Assembly: GCF_004027225.2 (NCBI RefSeq)
Contig: NC_044282.2
Span: 61,734,725-61,798,724 of the forward strand
Direction of reading: 5' to 3'
From: Strigops habroptila
Taxonomy: Eukaryota > Chordata > Aves > Psittaciformes > Psittacidae
DNA length: 64,000 nt
Of this stretch, positions 1 to 16,500 are shown piece by piece (position 1 is the first letter of the stretch; each line of letters begins with the position of its first letter). A program made the position numbers and the translations under genes. Under the pieces are notes generated by a model. The model made no database searches. It was given only the letters and a program-made list of their open reading frames with translations, and had not been told where the DNA came from.

Positions 1-78
1 CCTGCCTGTGGCAGAGGGTTGTGACTGGATGAACTTCAAGGTTCCTTCCCACCCAGACCAACCTGTGATTCTATGAAA
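1..78 (+). repeat. CR1 LINE 3' end fragment
   Basis: The segment carries the familiar avian CR1 3' end, running through 'ttcaaggttccttcccaccca' and ending in GTGATTCTATGA. The element is in plus orientation and is cut by the window edge. Confidence 0.8.
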
Positions 79-3000
79 AATCAACACTGTCAGAGCCCCA
101 AGAGCCAGGTGCCAAGACACCACCTTGCAGCCCTGTAGCCCTGTGATGCACCTGACAGCACTGTTCTCTTCCTCAGATGTGAAGCCACACAAGCAGTTAT
201 CACAGGCAGACACCTTCCTCCAGCCACCAAAGCAGCAGTTTTCACCCAGACCCAGCTATGTCACGAGGACAGGAGCACTGGGCAGCAATATTCAGGGTTC
301 AACACATTAGGGTGAGACAGAGGACAGCAGCAACACCATCTCCCCAAGGAGCTGGATGAAATAAAACTGTCTAAAAACAAAGCACAACAGAGAGTAGCTC
401 CACGAGCAGCTCAACAGCAGTTCAGGAACAACATGAACCGAAGGCTGCTCTAAATGACTGTTCAGTAACCACTCATAGATTTAAACCCTCTGACCCTTCT
501 ATTACCGTGGAGTGATTCATCAGGGAGTTCAGCAATTCACCTATGGTGTGCTGCGTGAAACCTGTGCATCTCCTGGGCACCCCCTCGATTCTCACAGAAT
601 TAACGGAGCATCCACTCCATAAGGAGAAGTGTATTTTCTCCACAACATCCAGAATTTAACAAAGTTCCCATCCCCCATTCCCAAATTGTAGGACTCTGAC
701 AAACCTCTCTGTATTTTTCTTTCTTCTTGCTCAGCTATATAATTATTAATGAGCTCCATACAGCTTTTGAAATGGGAGAATACCATGGATCCATGTTATT
801 CTGTTCCTTTCCTGGCTACAGACATTACATTTAGCCTTTAGATCACTGCTGAATACTGAGCTTGTTTTCAGAGCGTTACACACAGCAGCGCCAGGATTCT
901 CCCTCACGCCCCTTTCACTAAGAAGCAGTCACTTAAATTAGAGGCTGTCATTGCAGATGTTCATTTACCAATTCTCTAGGTATTGGAGTAAGACTTACTA
1001 ACTCGTGGTACCTTAAAGAAAAAGAAGTTTCACATTATTCTGAAGAGATGCTCAGTATTACCACACTTTTTTTAACACATTAGTAAAAACCCACAGCATT
1101 TTATTAATTTATAAAGCACAGAGTTTGAAGTGATTAAAGCCTAAGTAAACTAGCTAAAAATATCCAGCAGCTGTGAGAAGACTCACTTAGCATGGCAAAA
1201 CAAGGAAGAAAAGGAGTAAAGGGCCATTTCTGTGCCCTGCAATTGTCTCATGTGTTGCACAGGTGTGACAGACCTATCTGGAGGCCAGAAAAATGGGGCT
1301 GGATCAACTAAAGAGCCCTGGAAGACCACCAGTGTGCTTGGAGGAGAGGTGGCAGAAAGCGGTGTAGCAGCAGAGGCAGGATGAGGACAGGAAGGATGAA
1401 GAAACCTTACTTCAGAATAGCAGCTCTGCAAAGCAGAAGAGTATTTCCAACTGAAAGCTGCAGACAGGTAAGCCCAGCCTGCAGTCCTGATTCCCCAGGA
1501 CTCTTAAGATGAGTTCAAATCAAGGCAACAACTAGAATGAGGTAAGGCTGAGCTGTACTGAAGGCGTAGAGCTGCAAAGCCAGACCTATCTGCTGCAAGA
1601 AGGCAGAAGTGCTCTCCAGAACAGGGTGACTGTGGCCCACAAAGGGTCCAGACCCCATTTTAAGATCATTTCCAGTCACCATTGCTCTGTCTGCACAGAG
1701 GTGTCAAGAGCTGAATGAGCTTCAAAGCAACTGTGTCTGTCATTGCTGCACAGGCTTCATATGCCAGAGTGCTATCAGACTAGGGATTCCCTAAATTCAA
1801 AGGTAAAGCTTAATTTAACCATTCAAATTAACTTTTTACATATTTTTGGGGACCACTCCTATGGGTAGTCCATTTGTTATCTCTTCTGGGGACAGAGGTC
1901 AATTAACACTGGTTTGTGCATGATAAATGTGTTTTACAGCCCAGAGGAGCAGGTGATAAAGTGTTACACTTCCCCACGCAAGGCCAATGGAGCTTCTGGA
2001 TAAAGTCATGGCAGGAAGAAAGATCCTCTCCATGAATCACACTTATAACACACAATACTGGTCTTCTGTGCTGCAGTCACAATCTTAGAGTAGGACAGGG
2101 GGAACAATATATCTATTTCTAAAAGAAATAAATACATGTATTTCTGACCTCTGTGTGGCATCGGTGGCGGAGGGCTCACCAAGCAATGTCCGTTTTGGCA
2201 GCTCGTTCTTTTCCTGCCAAAGGAAGCTGTCCCTGAAGGACATTATTTCACCTCCACACAACAACAGAGCACAGGAGGAACCTGCTCCAGGAGCTCCCAG
2301 CTCCTAAAGAAAAGCAAAGATCAGCGGTAGTTTACAGATACATTAAAATATTTTTCAAACAGGGTGTAAATTAGACTCCCCATTTACCTGCCAAGATTCC
2401 AGTTCAGTCCTTTTCATTCCCCTTGTAAGAACAGCTGGCACAAGCAGCTAACACAGCAGGAAGCATGATTCCTTAAACTACTTTAAGTGTTAGTGACGCA
2501 TATGTTCTAATCAAGAGTTGGCATCTTTAACATTCTTTGTATTTATTTTAAGAAAGCATTTTAGTTAATCTAAGCAAGAATATTCAAAAGCTACTGTGAA
2601 GAAAATACATTTTTGTTTCTGCTCATAGTTTGCAGAACAGACACTGAACACTTTGCCAGCTCATTCAGCAGACATCACTCGCTTACATGGCCAAGCAACA
2701 CGGAGAGAAGAATTACACACAAAAAAAGCTCCAATTAAACCTCCTAAAGACCAACTTGTGTGCCAAGGACATGCGACACAGCCTTGTCAGGGAGAAGCCA
2801 GGGCTGGAGGGGCAGTCAGCATGCAGTAGGGCAGAGAAGCCTGTCTCAAGGCAGTTTCCACATGTTTCTTTGCCATCCTTTGAACGTATAGCCACAGGAC
2901 AGCAGTAAAACATTGCTATATAAAGAGCAAGTTGAGAAATTCCTCTGTGACTGTGCTGAGTGTGGCCGGGCAGACAAGACCACCTCAGCCAAGATCTCAC

Positions 3001-3400
3001 CTGTGCTACCCGCTGCATAAAAGAACATAAAGTTAAACACTGAAGGTTTGGATAAAAATAGATATTTTGTAGTTCTCCTCTTAAAATTACTGTACAAATA
3101 AATAAAAATGCTGTCCATTTAAATAGAACCGTTTGGGAAAACTGGACACCAGCAACGGTCTTCTGATGGACCCACTCACTCCAAAGGAAGGCAGAGTTAT
3201 TCACCATCTCCAAGGTCTCCAGATTACAGCGGGACACAATACCTGCAAAGGAAACACACCAAAGTTGCATGGCAAGAGCACTGGCCCAAACATGAGGTCC
3301 CCTGGCCCCCTGCTCTGCCTTGGGAACACTGATGGCATACACTAGGGAAAAGCACAGGGCAGGTACACAAGCAGGCTTTTCTCAGTAAAAAAAAAAAAAA
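79..3400. other. Non-genic stretch downstream of the kinase gene
   Basis: I find no supportable exon here on either strand. The open frames are short, lack splice-site support and have ordinary noncoding composition. The stretch is moderately AT-rich with scattered A and T runs. Confidence 0.5.
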
Positions 3401-4135
3401 TCACAGAATGGTGTTGGTTGGAAGGGACCTTAAAGCTCATCTAGTTCCAACCCCCTGCCATGGGCAGGGACACCTTCCACTGAGCAGGTTGCTCCAAGCC
3501 CCGTCCAACCTAGCCTTGAACTCTGCCAGGGATGGGGCAGCCACAGCTTCTCTGGGCACCCTGTGCCAGGGCCTCAGCACCCTCACAGGGAACAACTTCT
3601 GCCTAAGATCTCATCTCAATCTCCCCTCTGTCAGTTTAAAGCCATTCCCCCTTGTCCTGTCCCTACAGGCCCTTGTCAAAAGCCCCTCTCCAGCTTTCTT
3701 GTCAGCCCCTTTAGGCACTGGAAGCTGCTCTAAGGTCTCCCCAGAGCCTTCTCTTCTCCAGGCTGAACAAGCCCAGCTCTCTCAGCCTGTCTCTCATGCT
3801 GCTCAGGACACAGTTAGTTTCTGAGCTGCAAGCGCACACTGAAGCTGGGTCACATTGAGCTTTTCACTGATGAACACCCCCAAGCCCCTCTTCTCAGGGC
3901 TGCTCTCCATCCAGCCTTTGCCCAGGCTGTATTTGTGTTTGGGATTGCCCCAACACAGGCGCAGGACCTTGCCCTTGGCCTTGTTGATCTTCCTGATGTT
4001 CACACATGTCCACCTTTCCAGCATGTCCAGGTCCCTCTGGATGACATCCCTTCCCTGCAGGATGTCAACTGCACCACACAGCTCAGTGTCATTCTGAGCA
4101 ATGTTGAATTGAAGGACTTCCTGAATCACAGGTTA
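3401..4135 (-). repeat. CR1 LINE, reverse orientation, about 730 bp
   Basis: It begins at 3401 with the reverse complement of the CR1 3' end (tcacagaatggtgttggttgg) and runs upstream into the end of ORF2. On the minus strand between 4129 and 3803 a decayed ORF2 C-terminal segment can be read, with recognisable pieces such as AVDILQGRDVIQRDLD and QCALAAQKL. The frame is interrupted, so this is a dead 5'-truncated copy. Confidence 0.9.
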
Positions 4136-6349
4136 TATCCCTATCCTTGTCTTTAAACTCATGAAAAAAAACTCATTTAGATGTTTTTTACACTGTTCTG
4201 AGGAGATTTAGCATTTGGCTGCTTTACACTGTAGAGTTCGTTGCCCTGTGATAACAAAGCATTATGGAAAAAGTAGTATCTCCTGAGTCAAACTTGCTAT
4301 TGGAGAGTTTCTACCAAAGCTCCTAGATTTAGCATTGTGAGAATCAGAGAATCTCAGCTTCCATCCTACTCCTGATTTTAGATTAGCAAAGTTGGATATG
4401 AAATTGGACCGTTTTATGGACTGAAGCATCCATAAATTAGAGTTTAAGACAACCCCTTTTTCAAAAGGCAAGTTGGGTTCCATTCCCATCCATGCTAACA
4501 CAGCTGCTGACAGCATTTTCATCAGCACATCATGGCATGAAGCGCTGTGCCACAGGTCACTTGCATCAACTCCAATTCCATGCCAAAATCAAGCGTAATG
4601 AGTATTCAGCTGGCTTCCTCCAGACCAGGAAAACACAATACATGAAGAGGACTGAGACAGACAGGGTTTTCAGGGATACGTCCTGGCTGTGCTAGTGTTT
4701 TTTCATCTGAGCCTAGCCTGCAAACCTGTTTACCATTATGGTTTTATATGAAAAGGAAAGTCAACAGTAGTAAGCCTGACATTGTGCTGCTAGAGCCTTT
4801 TTTTCTTTATCCTTGCAAATTCCTCTGGAGCAGGCTAACCACTTCAGGGCTGGCCTGCCAACTAGTGGCACTGTTGCTATTACAGTACGCCAGGCCTCCA
4901 GTTCCAGGTGGTAGCCCCCAGAACTGACTCAATTACTCTGGTAGGATTTGCATTTTCAGCTATAAAACTGACTTTTCTAGATAAAAAGCAGCCTTGATTT
5001 TGTCCACTGAGATTTTAGTGAAGCAATTGGTATACCACACAAGAAAGTGTTAGATAGTCAGAAGACTGGGATTAGTCAAAAAGGAAGATGTTAAGGCAGT
5101 TAACCTGTCCCAAGGGGAAACTGAAACCGGTAATTTGGAAATGAAGAGGCTAAAGTGGAGTTTTATCAAGATTGGCACCGGCAACAGACTTGTTTAATTA
5201 CTGTTTTAACTAACAGCCTTGGCACAATTAGAAGTGTGCTGATGACAAAGCTGGAGGTATTATGGTTATGAAAAAGGATGAGGAAATATTCAGTCATTCA
5301 TTGCTTCTAACCGACAGGATGAAACTTGGTAATAGAAAACATAAGGTCATGCATCTGCGAGCAAAAGTAACTGCTCTAACCCAGAATGTTATTTATTTGA
5401 AGCAACTCAAGTCAAAAAAGGCTTCAGGATACAAAGTAATTATGAGAGGATTAAGTGATATAGATATGAAAGGAAAGATGCTATCCTGGCACACATCAGA
5501 AGGAGTATTTCCAGACTGGTTAGTAAATCCTAGCACTTTAGAAGGACCTGAAGATAGCACTCATCTAGACCTGCACTCATCTAGACCTGCACTCATCTAA
5601 AGTGCAGGAATTATTTGTAAATGGAGGACATGGAGGAGCCAACCTCAATGGAACCAACCAACCAACCTTGAGCAGGAAGAAATGCTGCTGAGGTTACAAC
5701 TGTTCTCTATAAATAGTTCAGAATGGGCAAACACCCGGGACAAAGAATGTTTTAAGCTAAAGGACAAGTCTGTCACAAGATCAAGAGTATTAAACAGATC
5801 AGAAAGGCATTTGTGTTGCAAAGGACAATGTCCTTAGCTACAAGGACAGCCAGATGCTCACTCTCAATGACAGTGTTGGACAAAACCTTTATTTCTACGA
5901 TGCATTTATCAAATTCTAGGACATGAGGCCCATGATAGCAGAAGACAGGATTTGAAAACCCTGGAAACTCCCTTCTGTATTTTTATTGCTCTACTGAAAG
6001 ACAAGGAATCTGAGAGACTGACTTGTATTTTCTGTTGGACATTCAAACTTCCATCAAGGCATAATTAGGATATATTTTTTTTTTCCCCACATGGGCACAA
6101 AAACCCAGCAGCCTCACTGTGGGACTTGGCAATGCCACCAGACTTCCAGTCCAGCCTTTTCCAAGACTGTCATCAAGGCCTTTACCTGCCATACAGGACA
6201 GGAAGCTCCTCTATCATCTGGGGCATCCAGCTCTGATACCCTCTGAGCATTAGCAGTGTGTTAATCAAAAAAATAAATCTGTCTTTAATCTAACAGCTAC
6301 TATCATACCTGACTGCCATATTTAAGATGCACTCACACAAATATTCAGT
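4136..6349. other. Non-genic stretch
   Basis: I see no gene. A small imperfect tandem duplication of about 15 bp (CATCTAGACCTGCACT-like) lies at 5564-5600. The rest is AT-rich intergenic DNA past the kinase gene's likely poly(A) site. Confidence 0.5.
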
Positions 6350-6368
6350 AACTTTGCCTAATTCAGCT

Positions 6369-6374
6369 TTTATT
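6369..6374 (-). terminator. Candidate poly(A) signal AATAAA of the STK35-like kinase
   Basis: AATAAA on the minus strand lies about 395 bases past the kinase stop codon. It is a canonical AATAAA in a suitable position, so the 3' UTR may run from about 6769 to about 6350. No transcript evidence is available. Confidence 0.45.
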
Positions 6375-6769
6375 TAGTTAGCAAATCTGTAAAAGCAACA
6401 AACAAGCAGAGGTAAACTGAAGTGATGGCCGAAACCTGCCCACATTTGTGGAAGTAGAAGAGGTTTAAGGTAAAGGACAGGTTGGCAATTCCAGGCAGCA
6501 CAGCCAATTCCCTGAACAAACACTATTAAGGGAGCAAAAGCTTCTTTTTTAGAAGTACTTCAAACAAATTCCTTTTCCTACATGCTTATTGAAGTCTTGT
6601 CTTCTTCATGTTTGACTGCATATTCCTATCACTGATTTTTTAGAATTCCTACAGGTCACATTTGATTCAGAGGGCTTTGGCCTTGAAGTCACTAACAGAA
6701 AATCCCCCATAAGCTCCGAGTAAACAGAGAGTAGCCTGGCAGAGGCACTAACCTGAATGTCCTTCATCT

Positions 6770-11473
<4,704 letters not shown>

Positions 11474-11551
11474 CCCTCACTTCAGCCCAGCAAACAGCAA
11501 ATCAGAGGAAAATATTTGAACTCATGGCAATCAGTCACCTGCAGTAAAACC
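11474..11551 (-). other. Candidate 5' UTR part of kinase exon 2
   Basis: Upstream of the ATG a strong acceptor (CTTCTCTTTCAG) ends at 11552 on the minus strand, so about 78 bases of 5' UTR probably precede the start in this exon. A second AG (TGCAG, 11540) is possible. The real first exon would then lie in the CpG island near 13.1 kb. Confidence 0.45.
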
Positions 11552-12009
11552 CTGAAAGAGAAGGGGATAAAAAGCTTAAAACTCCCCCAAACAAAGCAGC
11601 TTATCAATGATCAACTGCAAATACTTCCAAGTGGTATCAATTTTAGCAGTATATGCATTGGTTTATGATGCAACTGCATGAGGACCAACAGCTAAAACAG
11701 GGTTCTAAGAGAAAGTCTATATCCATGGTAACTTTGAGACATTATCGAGTACAATCCTGACTGCACAGTGGGATAGAACCACCCGGGAAGTGACATCGAT
11801 TCGTCCACAGCAGACAAAGTCTAGAGAGAAAGAAAAAGAAGTGTGCAGACACGTTTCCTAAGCAGGGCTGGGAAGGAAAGACAAGACCTCCTGGGTAACA
11901 ACTGAACTTACTTTTACCAGAATTGACTTTGGAAGAAATTAAGTTAGCCAGAAGTGCCTGTTTGGCACTAAATCTTTCACCCTCACTCCCGCTCCAGTAA
12001 ATTTATTTA

Positions 12010-13080
12010 TCTATCAATGGCTACATCATGTCCCTGCATTTCAACTACCAATTTTCTACCAGTCCATGCCCTGATGCTCACTCCCTTTCTCCAGCTCACT
12101 CTCTTCCAATCCCTTTGCAAGACTTACACTGCACTTTGCCCTCTGCCACAAGCTCCCTGTCCCAATCCCAGGGCCCCCATCCCAGGTCATTCATCACTTC
12201 ACTGTCTACTACAGGTTCCTGATGCAATTCCCATGGACCCTCATTCAATTCCTCCCCCATCCCCCAATAACCCTCTCCCTTTTAAACCTCTCATTCCACC
12301 CCTCTCCCTGTGCCAGTGCTCTCCAACACCATCCTGTTTAGCTCCCTAATAACACATTAATCATTCTCTCCTTCCATGCCCCATGTTCCTTCCCCAATCC
12401 CCTTAACAATTCCCCCTTCTCCCTATCCCACCTGCTTCAAAGCCTTCACTTCCCCTCAAATTCTCCCTTCCCAAACCCTCAGTCCAGCTCCCCCAACATA
12501 ACCCCCTTCTTCCCAGCCAGCCACAGCTTCCTCCTCCACTCCATCCCTGCTTCAGCTCCACCCCCCAGCTGTGTTCTCTTCCCAAATCTCACCCTTTCCC
12601 CCAGTCCCCTGTCTCCTCTCCAAAGAAGGTTTGGGGGGAGCCCAAACCCTTCCCCCAAACCTACTCCCACCGTACCCTGGCCCTTCCCCTGAAATAACCA
12701 CGCACCCTTAGGGCCCAGCCCCCCACCTCCACTCGCCCCTGCCTCACCTCAGCCCCTTCCCCACACCCCGTCTCCACCAGCCCCACAGTCCCAGCTCTTC
12801 CCAGCATCCCACCTAAACCCCCTTCCCCTTCCCTCAGACCGCACTCCCTACCCCCCAAGCCCCGGTTCCTTCCCTGCCTCAGCCCCTTTCCCCCTCCCTC
12901 CCCGGCCCACCTCTTCCCCACTTCCCGCCTAACACCCCTGCCCCACCTCAAGCCCCTTTCCCACCTCCCCAGCCCCTGCCTCCTGCCCCAGCTCCACCAT
13001 ACCCTCAGGACCAGCTCTTCCCAGCGTCTCAAGCAAGACCCCGTTGCTCTACCTCAAGGTCACTTCCCCCCCAGCTGCTT
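12010..13080. repeat. About 1 kb pyrimidine-rich (C/T) low-complexity tract
   Basis: The plus strand is dominated by CCCC, CCTT and TCC runs for about 1 kb and the minus strand is correspondingly purine-rich with many G runs. The long G/R/E-rich open frames on the minus strand here follow from composition and are not genes. It lies in the putative first intron of the kinase, just downstream of its CpG-island promoter. Confidence 0.8.
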
Positions 13081-13480
13081 CCCCACCTCAGACCCCTGCC
13101 CCGCTCCCCGCCGCCATCCTCCTCACCACAGGCACCCGCCGCAGCCGCAATTCCCGCCGCCGCCACGGAGCCCCACCCACTGTCCTCAGCCTGCCAACCA
13201 GAAAGAAGGAGGCGCGGCCAAACCAATCAAAAGACAGGGATAGGGAGGTGGGGCCGCCGCCGGACCAATCGGCGAACGCTTCTCCTTCCCCCCTGCTCAA
13301 GCAGCCCAAGCGGGGAAGTTGTGCGCCTGCGTGAAGGTGGCAGTAAGTGAGAACTACAAATCCCAGCAGTCTCTGCGGCGGACGACGGGTGCTGGCTGAG
13401 GCCAAACCTCAGCACGGCGCCGCGGTGCTGGAGCTGATGCGTGCGAGGGGCGCGGCGGGGCAGGCGGTGACCCCCCATCC
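13040..13480. promoter_or_regulatory. CpG-island promoter of the kinase gene, possibly bidirectional
   Basis: The segment is CpG- and GC-rich, with CCAAT boxes at 13223-13227 and 13265-13269. A ZNF143-type motif lies at 13353-13369 and an NRF1-like TGCGCCTGCGT at 13322-13332. On the minus strand a consensus donor (TGTG|GTGAGG) at 13127 would end a non-coding first exon starting near 13.2 kb and spliced to the exon at 11551. Promoter function is inferred. Confidence 0.6.
13353..13369 (+). promoter_or_regulatory. ZNF143/Staf-type binding motif
   Basis: ACTACAAATCCCAGCAG closely matches the known ZNF143/Staf core (ACTACAAnTCCCAG). This motif is typical of CpG-island and bidirectional promoters. 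Confidence 0.65.
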
Positions 13481-13483
13481 GTC

Positions 13484-13536
13484 CATCCCTCTGTCCGTCT
13501 GTCTGTCTGTCCGTCTGTCTGTCTCTCCGTCCCCCT
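13484..13536. repeat. CTGT/CCGT tetranucleotide microsatellite
   Basis: Imperfect tandem CTGT/CCGT units, followed by a CTCTCCGTCC run, at the edge of the CpG island. Confidence 0.85.
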
Positions 13537-13559
13537 GGCCCGGCGGTCGGTAGCCAGGC

Positions 13560-16500
13560 AACTGTATAATTGTCCGCCTGGCTACATTTCCAAACTAAAA
13601 TACGATTTTAGGAGGTGTCTTTGGGGTGTGTGGTTGAACCGCTGGAGAGATCTGTGTCCTAAATACACCCCTAACTGATGGGGATGGGAAGAAGGACCAG
13701 CAAGAAGCAGCTGGGAGCATCTCCATCCCAGCAGAAGAGAGCAAGTAAACACATGGAGCATCCACCCTGGTTGCACTTGCATTGGGAAAGGCAACCAAAT
13801 ATGATCCCACATGTCATCCCGGAGGACAGTGATGGGGATCCAGGGGTTGTAGCTGGGATTCAGCCTGAGGACTGGAGCATCCTGGTCTTCTGGCATTAAT
13901 CAGGAAGGCTGGGGAGGTTTCCCCCATGGCCAACCTCTGTGTGGCCACCATATACCCTCAATATTGGTTTTAATAACAGCCAGTGCTCCTGATATGAAAT
14001 AAAATCACTGCGTTAGACCGAAATGTTTCCTTGCATTTTAAAAACAAGGAGCCAGACCCAGGGATGCTGTATCACACCCCCAGGGGCACATCAGCCCCAA
14101 ATCCTGGCTCCACTTGGGGATTCTACGGGGAGGATGAGCCCGGTGGGATGTCGGGTACCACCCCATCGCCTTCATATCTGGCTGGCAGGGAGGGTTTTAA
14201 TTGTCTCTGCTGGATTCTTATTCTTTTATTATCATGGCAGCATCTTTCAGCCGTGGCAATGTCCTGCAGCAAGGAACCCACAGCTCATCCCTCCCGTCTC
14301 CCCTTCCAGCTGCCCATGTTGGAGTGTTGGGGGGGAATATTTTAATGGAGCAATCTAAATTAATAAAGATAAAATAAATCAAAATCCCTGAATGTTAAAC
14401 ATTGGGCCTGCTGGGACAGTTTGGACTCTATTAAAAAGCACTGCACATTCCTCCGGTGACTCAGAGGTTTTATGTGCTAAAGACGACAGTGATGTAGCAG
14501 TTTTTCTTTCGCAAAGCACGAAATACTGGGGTTTGGGGGTTATTTTTTGGTGCATCGTGGTTTAGTGGATACCAGCCCAGGCTCCTTGCTGGGAGGATGC
14601 TGGGACCTGCACTGGGAGCAATGGGGAGGGCGGAGGGTACAAGCCTGGTCATCTGGGCAGGGCTGGCGGGTGAGAGGAGAGATTTAGTTACTGCTGAGCA
14701 AAGAAATCCCTTATTGTTATTTTTTTTTTTTTATTGATTGCTGATCCTGTTTCATTAAACTTCAAGCTCTGGAGGCAGAGTGAGCGTTTGGGGCTGCACA
14801 AGGATGGATGTGTGCTGGTGTTTTGGGCCCAGAGCCATCCTCTGCTCTCAGATGGGATCATTGGCACATTGAAACCCAAATCCTGCCCCAAACCGCCCCC
14901 CCCAGGGCATGTGTGCTGGTATTTCTGGGTTGGTATCAGTTCCATGTCAGCGCCTATAGACATTGTGGTATCTGTAAGATATGGCAATCTCCTAGGGAAG
15001 CTGATTGCTAATTGTCTCCCCCCCGGCCCAGGTAAAGCTGCTCCATCGCAGCCAAATGTCACTCATCAACAGTGGGGGGGACACAGAGGGTCCGGGTACC
15101 AGCAGGGATGAAGCTGCATCCTCATCCCGTGTCCAGCAGAGGACGGCAAGGGGTGGGGATGCAAGAACAGAAAGAAAAAGATCCAATTAGGGTGAAAACT
15201 CATTTGCCCGCCCCGCGGCAGAGTGGTGGGTGCTGGAGGTGGCTGCGGGGACTTTCCGGCCACCTGATGGATGTTGGAGGAGTCTTCTCCCCTGAAATAG
15301 CCGCCGGTGGGAAATGAGTCACTGGTTTCAATCTGGTTTCTCGCCAGCCCGTCCCTGCCTCCATCCATCAGGTGGGGCTGAGCCGAGCAGATTTCTTCCC
15401 CCAGGGAAGATTTTTTTCATGGCAAAGAAGGAGACAGGGGGTGCTGTGGCCCCAAAGGAAGAAGCGAGTGAATGGTTGGAACATCATCCTGCCCATCTTT
15501 CATGTGCTGGCCCCAGGGGTTGTACATAAATATAACAGTCAAGAGGTAACAGCATCTTTGCTCCTGGATAATCTGGGAGGCAGAGAGCCTTGGACAGCAA
15601 TTTTTCAGCCAGCCCCAAGGCGGTGTTCAGAGCCCTAAACCCATGCACACGTATATCAACATGCCCACACTTCCCACGCTGTGGGTTGAAATCTTTTCCC
15701 TACAAAGCTCTTTCTCTGCCCTGGCATGTGTTTTTGGGATTTGCCTAAAGCCAAGAGCCTTGCCCTGAAAAATCAGCCTGTGGTAGTAATCAGGTGAGTT
15801 TCCCACACTGGAATCAAGCTCATTTCCAGCAGGACCCCCTCCTTGCAGTGTGAAGGGGACATACAAGGGATCATACACCATATGTCGGAGCATATTTGGG
15901 GTCAGATCTACCATTTTTCCCCTCCATGCAAACAAAATATTACTCCACAGCCTTGTTAACGGCTCCTCCAACATCCTGTCTTCCATCCGCCAGCCATCCC
16001 CATGGCCTCCCGGTCCCTGCATTGCTCCTCAGAGCCAAGCATCCCATGCAACACTCCAGATGTGGCTCCACGGGAGATGAATAAAGAAGGATAATGGCTT
16101 GGGGCATTTCTTCTGAAATTCAGATATTCTCTCAGCTTTCAGGCGCCGTCATCTCAACGGCCTTAATTCATCAGTAAGAGGTAATTTGTGAAAGGATGGG
16201 TGATCTTCAGCAAAGTCTTATTGCTCCCTGCTCCACTGCTAGTAAGTGGCTGCAGAAGGGTTTGAGCGACAGCTAAATGAGCACAATCGGGTTTTCAATA
16301 AAACTGCAATTTCTAACGAGATGACACAAATACTTGGCAGGGCCCCACTGAGCCCCCACCGCTCGCTGAGGCTGAGCTCTTGTGTTGCTGGCAGTATCTC
16401 CCATCGGTTTTATTTCTTGATGAACCTATTCATGGCTCTGCTTGGAGAAGGCTGCAGACTGTTGTCAAGCTGTGCTCTGCTTTGTGGGTTCACACCAAGG

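Noticed and set aside
2713-3342. 209-residue minus-strand frame downstream of the kinase
   Set aside because: No domain, no start or splice context, and random-looking composition.
3803-4129. Possible gene encoding QRDLDMLERW-type protein
   Set aside because: It is a CR1 ORF2 remnant, not a host gene.
12479-13032. Gly/Arg/Glu-rich minus-strand frames
   Set aside because: They come from the purine-rich strand of the low-complexity tract.
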